From contig OY754337.1 in NCBI GenBank assembly GCA_963573305.1, positions 75,095,094 to 75,159,093 on the forward strand: a stretch of 64,000 nucleotides of DNA, in the 5' to 3' direction. This stretch comes from Pyrrhosoma nymphula (taxonomy: Eukaryota > Arthropoda > Insecta > Odonata > Coenagrionidae). Every line of letters begins with the position of its first letter. Positions within the stretch are counted from its first letter, which is position 1. The translations under genes and the position numbers were made by a program. Of the stretch, positions 57,080-64,000 are shown piece by piece. Under the pieces are notes generated by a model. It did not search any database. It saw only the letters and a program-made list of their open reading frames with translations, and had not been told where the DNA came from.

Positions 57080-57437
57080 GCGTGTGTCGCAACCGCGTTT
57101 GGCTTTGCAGTTTCCAAAATGCACCTTCCCCCCTGCCTTCCCTCCAACCTCCCCCCTCACTGCAAGCAGAGTGCAACGATCTACTCCCAACGTCTTCCTC
57201 CCCTCCCTCCCATCCGCCGGGAGAATGCGGGGCGCCTCAGACAAGCGCCACCCCTTCCCAGTGCAGCGCTCTGCCAACCGCCAACCCCCGCCAAACGCGT
57301 CCCCGAAAATGAAGTAAGGCTGGATGTGCGCCAGTGACATAGCTTGAGCAATGCCCGGGAATGCAAAGGGGTATCGGGTTGGTGTGGTGGCTACAGCAGT
57401 GGCAACACGAACGAGCGAAATTCACAGTGACAAAATG
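57080..57437. other. GC-rich stretch with overlapping frames
   Basis: Pro/Ser-rich frames on the plus strand and their antisense partners reach 105 codons. The long 164-codon frame 56818-57312 runs through the inverted-repeat terminus, which argues against a real gene. Confidence 0.35.
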
Positions 57438-57530
57438 ACATCTTTCGTCCGGATTGGGATACGAACCCAGTTCCACTAATGTATTCCATTTATTATTTAG
57501 CCAATTAATAAACCGAGCGAGATATAACTA
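57438..57530 (-). repeat. tRNA-like fragment
   Basis: Minus strand: an A-box-like attggctaaat near 57500 and the B box GGTTCGTATCC near 57465-57475 with a weak stem. A degenerate SINE head, with similarity to the gaaagatgtcattttgtcac flank only. Confidence 0.35.
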
Positions 57531-57601
57531 TGCGTACATTTCAACGTATATGGCCTCTTATACGGTAAATGGACTTATATTACACATTAAAATATCTGAT
57601 A

Positions 57602-57879
57602 ATTCATCTCAGTAATCTACCGGTTAAAGGTAGGTTATGACGAAAGTCAGAGAAAATCCAACAGACTCTTACACGTGCAGTGCCCCATCTACCTATAGTA
57701 TTTCTTACTTCATCTCAGTGTGTCCTACCTTTCTTAATCCCTTCCATACAACCTATTCTCTATTTTCCTCTTCCCCGTTTGCCCAACATCCTTCCCTCTA
57801 TCACGGCCTTCAGCAAACCATCACCCCTCATTACCGCTTCCAGCCATCTACCCTGCCTTCCCCGAATCTCATCCAGAAG
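57602..57879 (-). mobile_element. 5'-truncated copy of the LINE at 21.9-25.3 kb
   Basis: The 278 bp are colinear with 21918-22195 (cagtaatctaccggtta, atgacgaaagtcagag, tccttccctctatcacg, ccctgccttcccc). They contain the last stretch of the reverse-transcriptase frame, decayed, and the 3' region. Truncation at the 5' end is the usual outcome of incomplete target-primed reverse transcription. The truncation point is followed within a few bases by repeat X copy 4. Confidence 0.85.
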
Positions 57880-57884
57880 TATCT

Positions 57885-58300
57885 GACACTTATGGCAACA
57901 TTATTTCAAAAATTTGCCAAAACATTGTAACCATTTTCCAAGAAGTATGTTGCTGTTGTACGCGCCAGAGACGTTATAAAAAAAGGTGAAAGTTCTGAGG
58001 CACAAATTATGTCCAAAGTATAACGGTGAGTAGTTTTTATGTTTTCTCAACCATTTTTTAAAATAAATTTTTTTACTTACCATAATACTTCTTATAAAGT
58101 TTCAAAACAACTCTTCTGTTGCTTTCAGAGAACAACGTGAATCAATAAATTCAAGATAATGTATCAAATATATAAAGTTACTTTATAACTGAGAAGTTTG
58201 TCATAACACCGAATGTCTAGTTAATTTTTTAAATTACAATTCCAATATGGTCTCGTTCACCTCACAAATCTCGTTTAAACTGCCACAAATATCGCAAGCG
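57885..58300 (+). repeat. repeat X, copy 4 (diverged)
   Basis: Partial similarity to copy 3: ttatgttttctcaacca, aataaattttttt, ataactgagaagttt, ccaatatggtctcg and atctcgtttaaac blocks in the same order. More diverged than the other copies. Confidence 0.45.
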
Positions 58301-59734
58301 TCCTCTTCCCCTAAGAATTCCACAACGGCATGGATATTTTATGTTTAATTTTGCTGATTCGAGGATCCCTTCAGCCAACGTGAAATTTTTCTTGATTAAG
58401 CGGGGCGTTGTGAACATCTTACTTATAGCCTGTGCGTGATATCAGATGAAACGAATATACGTGACTGATTGCGTGTACAAGTTGACTGTGATAGGCTTGG
58501 ATGGCGTGAGTTTTCTACTCTCCCTTGCTTGATGACATATAATCAATCACCTCTGGAAAGAAGAGAGAGGCAAGGCAAAGGATGAGCTTAGTTCTGAATG
58601 GAGAGTATGCACCGCTAAATCAAGAGACAAGAGAATGATGAATATCTGGCTGGCTAGTCAACCTATGTTCAGAATCATTCGGAAGCACGTCACGTTTATC
58701 TGTTATAAATATCTCGGCCACTGAAGGTAGAGGAATAAAAAATGTTTCTAATAACGTGACTAATCTCCTGGCATATGTTTTAAGCTGCGGCTCCTTCGCA
58801 ACTAATTCCGAAGTGTTTAAAGGAATATCTCGCCTTAAGAAAACGTAGGTATGATTTAAAAATATGATACAAAGCAGACAGAAATATTCTTAAGATAACA
58901 AAGATTTCCGGCTAAACATTGTGAAATTAATGAAGGCCAGTTAATTAATTCGTACTTTGTATTTTACCCAATCTTATATTTCTTACCAAAAATAGGTTTT
59001 TGTATTCTTAAGGTTAATACGAAATAGGTGAGAGGTAATTGAGAACACATTTATATTTTTTTTAACGAGTTAGGAAGTGAAGTTGTGACAACATCTGTGA
59101 AGTTGTAGGAGTAGATATTAGGGTAGTGGAAACAATTCAATATCCATTCGTCTCTTTAAAATGTAACTCGTACATTTCGCAGAAAACTTATTTCAAATAT
59201 CAGTGGTAATTACTGCATCAAACATTATTCTTTCGTTTCGCACTTTAGTTATCCGAAGAACGAGAGGAGAAAATAATAAAAAATCAAGTGGACAGTAACA
59301 ATTCAATTAAATAAGCCCACATTTGGTGTATTCCATACTTATCTCATATGATAGTTATATGTATAACAAGCACCAATCTCTAACTTGTAGGCTGTAATAA
59401 AAAATACTGATACTTCTTAGTGGCCGTAAAAATTCATTTTCTTGACCGAAAAACTTTATTTGTGTCACCAAGGCTGTAGCTTAAAATTGACCGGGTTGTC
59501 AAAAGAAACGGGAATGCATACATTCGGTAGGCTATGAGAAGCCGAGGAGAAAGATTGCCTTCACGAAAATTTCAAGTGTTTCCTTAGGAACTATCTGACT
59601 CTACATAGCGTTCATTTTATTATAGTGGCTTTCAATGCGTCCCTCTAACTCAAGTTGTTAGTCTTCAGTTTCCACCTTCAGAACAATTGCTAGCTTGAGC
59701 AATTCGTTCGTGCGTATAAGTTGAATAAAGAAAA
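58301..59734. other. AT-rich, no recognised gene or repeat
   Basis: No frame above 64 codons and no internal repeats noticed. Confidence 0.35.
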
Positions 59735-59815
59735 AAATTCATTTGGACTGGGAATCGAACCACGGATCTTTGGCTTGCGGACCAATGCGCAAACCACTAT
59801 GCCATCCCGCCTTTC
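59735..59815 (-). mobile_element. tRNA-derived SINE head, family C
   Basis: Minus strand: ggcgggatggcatagtggtt (A box tggcatagtgg) and the B box GGTTCGATTCC, followed by cagtccaaatgaatttt and a T/A-rich end. The anticodon-arm region (gtccgcaagccaaagatcc) is imperfect, so this is a SINE fragment and not a tRNA gene. Confidence 0.55.
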
Positions 59816-60107
59816 AACTTCACTAAACAATTTCAGCGGGATTTTATGAATATTATCAGCATATTCTAAACTAATAACATTCAAACGTAATTAATGTCAA
59901 TCGTTAAAAAATTTCAAAGCTTCGATTTTTTTACAAGAATTAATTATAACCATATGAAAGATTTTACATCCACACTCATGGTGATAGGAATTAAGTGTGA
60001 TCAACAGCCTTATAATCACTTAGGCAGCTAAAAGATAAAAAATATGTCAGTGATTCTCAGACGTCAGTGCTTTCATTGCTATTCTCATCCTAATTATAAT
60101 GAAACTA

Positions 60108-60330
60108 GCTCAATTACCCGGCGTTGCTCAGGGCAACACTTCCTTCATAACTCATCATATAAGAGAAGAGGGGTTAGTTAGTAGTTTTCAAAATAGACTA
60201 CAGTGTTATTAATTATTTTATTTATATAAATAATTTGCTGAAAGCACGTTTTTATGACAAATACGATGCATAAAAGAAAATCGATTGAAAAAATGAGAAA
60301 CATCATTCTTTCTGGTATCTGATAAAATAA
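60108..60330 (+). repeat. dispersed noncoding repeat related to 3.6 kb
   Basis: It begins ctagctcaattacccggcg, then ttgctc, and contains cataaaagaaaatcgattga, then aaaatgagaaac, which parallels 3600-3645. The opening words are common to several arthropod mobile families; the class is not resolved. Confidence 0.4.
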
Positions 60331-60421
60331 ATTTTAACTGTAAGACTTCGTGCTTCCCAGGAGCACAATGTGAATAAATTCTTCACGGGTTTCCCACCAG
60401 GTGAGATGTTTAGCCAAAGCC

Positions 60422-60456
60422 GACGTTTCAATGGCTAACTCTGCCATCGTCCTAAG
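60422..60456 (-). ncRNA. hammerhead-like motif b, G5 changed
   Basis: Minus strand: CTTAGGA, one C, six-pair stem II GATGGC/GCCATT, GAA, ACGT, C17. Stem I has three good pairs (GCC/GGC). G5 has become T, which should block cleavage. Confidence 0.5.
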
Positions 60457-61980
60457 GGCGTTAAGTTTCTTTCGGCTTCGGCTGAACATCTTAGTCGTCG
60501 GTGTACGACCGAAAAATTGAGAATATACTACAGACTTGGGTAGAAGCAAGCCAATTGGCATAAATGTGCAGGACACCAATCTAAGAGATTTGACCCGCAG
60601 CAACCTCTTTTTCATACCTTAGGATTCAGAATGGCGGCTATTTTCCAATATGGCGGTTTTTTAAAGTGAATTGTCAGTTTTCATAGAAATTGCCAATCAA
60701 GGGGTCATTTTTTAGTATATTTGGGACGAGCATTTCCGTGATGATATTTATTTTTCCCGCCGATGGGTAATTTATTCAAATTTCAACAATTTTTTTTTTT
60801 CATAAAATATAAGCGACATGGGTATCATTTTCGACTATATTATGGTCAAGAAACACATAAATGACCGTAATTTTGCTTACGGACGCAACCAAAAGGTTAA
60901 AAATGGCTGCCATTAAAAAAATGGCGGCTATTTTTAGATTATGTTTGTTTTATTTGAGGACCTCAGGCAATGGATGTGTCATTTCGTACAATTATTAGGA
61001 CAGGCAACAAGCTAATGGTGTTTTATCTACTCGCCAATGTATCTGCTATTTCATTTTGATTTTTACCTACTCAAAATTTACGATCTTAAACCATTTTATT
61101 TTCAGCGTTTACAAAAGCTAAGAGTTTCATGACCGATTATATTTTGGAGGAGCAACACCGAAATGTTAACGGAAAATTGGTTTCATTTTAACCACTACGT
61201 TTCAGTTTAAGCCTTTTGAGTATCATTTCCGATGACCATATTAGTTTTGTGTTTCAACTATACCCAGTTGCCGCCAAACGTATGTACATTGAAACTATGC
61301 GCTCGGCCTCAGAGTCATTGTCTCCGAGTCGTGCGCTCTTTTCATGATTTGAGTTGAGCGAATCACAGTTTCCGCCTAACATATATTGATACACTTTTGC
61401 GCTTTGCCTTTGCTGTCACTGTCTGCATAAAGATCGTTTTTGAGCTGTGCGCTTCTTTCGTCATTTCAACGGAATGTTTTTTTATAAATCCAAGCTCAGA
61501 CAGCAGATGGTTTTCGAAGGTGGAACTGCCAAGATATCTTTTTTGTGTTTCGTATGCATACTGCTTTACTGAGTAGTTCCGGATTACGCAGGTAAGAAAT
61601 TACTTTCATAGTGTACATTTTTCAAAGTAAGCTGAGTGTTGCTGTGGGCTAGGGTGAAGGTGGGAGGATTTTACTGTCGAACACCGTATTTTTTGATATT
61701 TTAAAAATAATCTAGTATCCATGTGTCTTTGCTAAGCATGGGTGGCAGAGAATATGGGGGGAGCTGTTAAGTTGATTTTTTCGCGCATATGTTTGGGTTC
61801 ACACTGTGGTTCGCCACCTGTTACAGTTTACGCGCTATTTTCAATTCTTCTTATTTAAATACATACGCATGTGCATACACTATAAGAACTTGCATTCTTA
61901 CCCAGATTCTCAATTGGTGGAGGAAAATGGAGAGTGGCATAGAAGAGTTAGACTTGGTAGCAAGCCGTTCTTCTCTTTGA
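60457..61980. other. unassigned sequence with recurrent atggcggctattttt words
   Basis: Variants of atggcggctatttt occur at 60632, 60903 and 60922. No gene recognised; the longest frame is 93 codons on the minus strand (60334-60615), antisense to the ribozyme-like region. Confidence 0.3.
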
Positions 61981-62295
61981 ACTCCTTCGATAAATTGGAA
62001 AATATGTTGCCTCTGTCAAGAAGAAGGCGGAGAATTGTGTTGTCCGGCCAATAATCCGGTCGTATCCAAACGTAACGCCGGATATGTCTCTGAGGCAGCA
62101 AATCTAGATCAGTTGAAACTATTTAAATATGAGTTACCGTCTCACTTCAATGTAAAACTCCTCGATGATGGCGACGGAATAGAGGACACCTTCATAAAAA
62201 GGCAGGCCAAGTGGCATAAAGCGCGCTCCATTCGGTTTCAAGGGAATAAACTCAAAAGGATTTTTATAGCCTCCGTTCTCCATATATTACTGTGA
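61981..62295 (+). pseudogene. fragment of an uncharacterised Cys-rich protein family
   Basis: An open stretch of 104 codons, without a start Met, reads WKICCLCQEEGGELCCPANN, then GYVSEAANLDQL, LDDGDGIEDTFIKRQAKWHK and IRFQGNKLKR. I recall this layout (WK-C-lCq...l-CPa..., GY..la.nl, lddG-gi..tf...aKWH-sC...fN..kLkR) from uncharacterised, often multicopy invertebrate proteins that may be linked to mobile elements; function is unknown. The Cys expected after WHK is Ala (KARS), and the frame soon ends at 62295, so this is a partial or dead copy. An exon of a spliced gene is the alternative. No neighbours support a pathway. Confidence 0.5.
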
Positions 62296-63201
62296 TAGTA
62301 GAATCAACTACTTGCGTTGATATGCGCTTGACTCGATCAACAACTCCTTTAGCTAATCTGAAGAACGAAATATGTTTTATTTGCTCCAATCCTGGTAAGT
62401 TGAGTATCTCAGTTTGTTATGGAAGATATATATATATATATAACCATTTAAAAGTAATAACCATGGTGTAGTAATAATTAAAATTATGATATACTTATGT
62501 GTACTTCTGGGTGTTCAAATTCAGATTTATCGGCCATTCTCAGATGTTGGCTAACCAGTTGAAAGTCCTTTCCCTTGCAGATCATGAATACTCTCTGCTC
62601 ATTACGCGAACGTAATGACCACAAAACTGCCCATTTTGGCAGAGATATTGCGGCCAGCTGCAATTCAACGGGAAAGGAACGCATTTGTTGGGCGACGTTT
62701 AGAGAGACCTCCCGCTAGGAAGCGTTTCGAAACTCTATGACTCCTGTCGACGCTGCGAAGATGCAATTCTGATCGTTGGCGGCCGTTGAACATGAAGTTT
62801 TTAGGGCAGGAAGAAGATGGCAGGGATTTGGATGTGGCAGTTGATTGCTCCGTGCTCTCGTTATGAGAGAGAAAGGGGAAATAAATTTCATTGGCTCATC
62901 CGCAGCTCGGTGGAAACGATGTATATCCGTGAAGAATGTTCTACTTTTCTAGCCCAAAATTTTATCGGAGAAAATGAAACCCTTCCTGGACGCTGGTGCA
63001 GCGTTCTATGTAAGCTTTCCTTCAAATATGAAACATGATAATACACGGTGGTGGCTTCAAAATAAATTTACATTGATCGGAACGGAGAAATTTATAACAG
63101 TAAAAGTAGGCATTAAAATATGTTCATATGATGTGTGTTCTCGACCTCTTTCATTTTATGATGTAATTATCAGGAGTTTAGGTCAAATAAAAAATGTAAA
63201 A
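62296..63201. other. unassigned sequence
   Basis: Frames are at most 99 codons (62974-63273 plus, which runs through the ribozyme-like motif). A short (TA)8 run lies at about 62427-62441. Confidence 0.3.
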
Positions 63202-63250
63202 CTTCCGCCGACGTTTCGGATATATTATTTATCCATCCTCAGGGCAAAAA
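63202..63250 (-). ncRNA. candidate hammerhead ribozyme (motif c), best copy
   Basis: Minus strand: a stem I 5' strand (TTTTTGCC), core CTGAGGA, one unpaired T, stem II GGATA/TATCC with a seven-base loop, GAA, minimal stem III AC/GT, C17 and a stem I 3' strand (GGCGGAAG). Position 7 is G, which the hammerhead tolerates; all invariant core bases are present, and stem I forms eight pairs including G-U wobbles. A loopless two-pair stem III is the known Penelope type, thought to favour cleavage as a dimer. Predicted cleavage follows the base complementary to 63210. No Penelope reverse transcriptase is nearby. Confidence 0.65.
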
Positions 63251-63324
63251 TGAATGATTTTACATCATTATAAATGTTTTGTCTACAAACCTTTTTGAAA
63301 ACAGTATGGTTTAAGAATTAAAAA

Positions 63325-63447
63325 GGCAGGCCTCGTATGAGATATATGGAGCAAGTTGTGAAGGATGTAAATGAGAGGAATTACGTCAATATGAAGAGGT
63401 TGGCAGATAGAAGAATTGAGTGGAGGGCTGCGTCAAACCAATCCTAG
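63325..63447 (+). pseudogene. LINE protein C-terminal fragment
   Basis: Forty codons in frame to a stop at 63445-63447: GRPRMRYMEQVVKDVNERNY, then VNMKRLADRRIEWRAASNQS. The 'GRPr.rW...v..D......y..mkrlA.dR..WR...n' ending is a common C-terminus of endonuclease/reverse-transcriptase LINE proteins. Nothing upstream remains. Confidence 0.65.
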
Positions 63448-63483
63448 GATTAGGCTTGTGCGATGACCGATTTTGGTCATCGA

Positions 63484-63510
63484 TTTTCGATGAAAAAATT
63501 TCATCGAAAT
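63484..63510. repeat. short inverted repeat
   Basis: tttcgatgaaa and tttcatcgaaa face each other across about three A residues, at the head of the ATCGATG-rich region. Confidence 0.7.
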
Positions 63511-63560
63511 GTTTCGACGACGATGGCTGTCATCGATCATCGTATAGAGTTTACACGATG

Positions 63561-63645
63561 ATCGATGACTATCGATGATCGATGAATGTCGATGATCGAT
63601 GAATGCCGATGATCGATGAATTACGATGGTCGAGGACTCTCGATG
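63561..63645 (+). repeat. 17-bp tandem repeat, five units
   Basis: Units of the form atcgatgaNNNNcgatg start at 63561, 63578, 63595, 63612 and 63629. The central variable bases (acta, atgt, atgc, atta, actc approximately) differ in each unit while the flanks stay palindromic. Confidence 0.85.
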
Positions 63646-63654
63646 AACTGTGCA

Positions 63655-64000
63655 GTAGTGATGAGCGATATATCGCTGTGATTGAATCACCGATACTGAA
63701 AAGTAGCAATCACAGCCTGTGACTAAATAATCGAAATCACTGTGACTGTGAATTCGGTGAATTTAGCTGATTTAGCTCAGGCTGCTACCGCTGCTACCAA
63801 CTGCACCAGTGCAACCAACGAATACAATGCTAACACTGCTACTGCGTTTTAACTGTGATTGAACGTGATCGCTACTTCTGTATCGCCTACCACAAACTTG
63901 AGGAAAAACAGGAATACCAAACATCCCATTGTGGCCCTGCCATCGTCCTCAAGGCGCAATAGCTGGGGTGCTTATACTTTATACATACACGAGCGGAAGA
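63655..64000. other. possible start of another hAT-like element, runs off the window
   Basis: cagtagtgatgagcgatata at 63652 resembles the TAGTGATGGGC ends of the 6.9-kb element, and it is followed by cgctgtgattgaatcac with a related inverted word at 63851-63875. No second terminus or duplication can be shown. A (gctgctacc)-type short repeat lies at 63779-63800. Confidence 0.3.

Noticed and set aside
56818..57312. 164-codon plus-strand frame
   Set aside because: It crosses the right terminus of the inverted-repeat element and its second half is simple Pro/Ser sequence.
21453..59815. Functional tRNA genes at the B-box sites (21453, 28238, 37116, 55853, 59735 and others)
   Set aside because: None gives a complete cloverleaf with a good acceptor stem, and several share SINE bodies; all are better explained as SINE heads.

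Overview
This window looks like eukaryotic, intron-era noncoding DNA from an animal, most likely an arthropod with a repeat-rich genome. The support is an AT-rich background, many families of non-LTR retrotransposons (LINEs), tRNA-derived and 5S-derived SINEs, piggyBac, hAT, Tc1/mariner and Helitron remnants, and (TA)n microsatellites. The species cannot be fixed from the sequence alone. I found no convincing host protein-coding gene, no functional tRNA or rRNA gene, and nothing bacterial or viral. Almost everything that can be named is mobile DNA in some state of decay.

Layout. Positions 1-5.1 kb hold degraded LINE pieces (repeat Y, split in two) and a copy of an unclassified interspersed repeat (repeat X), which carries a 130-bp insert bounded by a 16-bp target-site duplication and ending in a perfect 28-bp hairpin. 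Positions 5112-12005 form one hAT-like element of 6.9 kb with an 8-bp target-site duplication and no visible transposase; a 5S-rRNA-derived SINE with a perfect 15-bp duplication is nested inside it. From 12.5 to 14.5 kb there is a large imperfect palindrome made of two copies of one LINE 3' end (family B), then a 200-bp tandem repeat. From 14.3 to 16.2 kb there are several fold-back elements. From 17.1 to 18.1 kb lies a family-B LINE remnant with reverse-transcriptase C-terminus.

The best-preserved gene is a LINE on the minus strand (about 21.92-25.26 kb) with an apurinic-type endonuclease and a reverse transcriptase whose catalytic motifs are intact. Its reading frame is broken only by a 23-bp duplication-with-filler. 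It sits in a 4.6-kb nest of elements separated by (TA)n tracts that has split a copy of repeat X. Further right are a second family-B LINE end (26.5-26.9 kb), SINEs (28.2, 37.1, 55.7 and 59.7 kb), a complete but dead piggyBac element (34264-36824, TTAA on both sides), a 2.6-kb hAT-like element (40261-42849), a Helitron helicase fragment (46.6 kb), a Tc1-type transposase fragment (51.7 kb), the uninterrupted copy of repeat Y (53.9-54.7 kb), a terminal-inverted-repeat element (56.2-57.1 kb), a 5'-truncated sister of the LINE (57.6 kb), and a fragment of an uncharacterised Cys-rich protein family (62.0-62.3 kb).

The most unusual theme is a scatter of at least eleven short motifs matching the hammerhead ribozyme core (CUGANGA, stem II, GAA, tiny stem III, H17), several in pairs within inverted repeats. 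This is the arrangement known from the pseudo-LTRs of Penelope-like retroelements, yet no Penelope coding sequence is visible here. The motif at 63202-63250 can also form stem I and is the best candidate for a working ribozyme.
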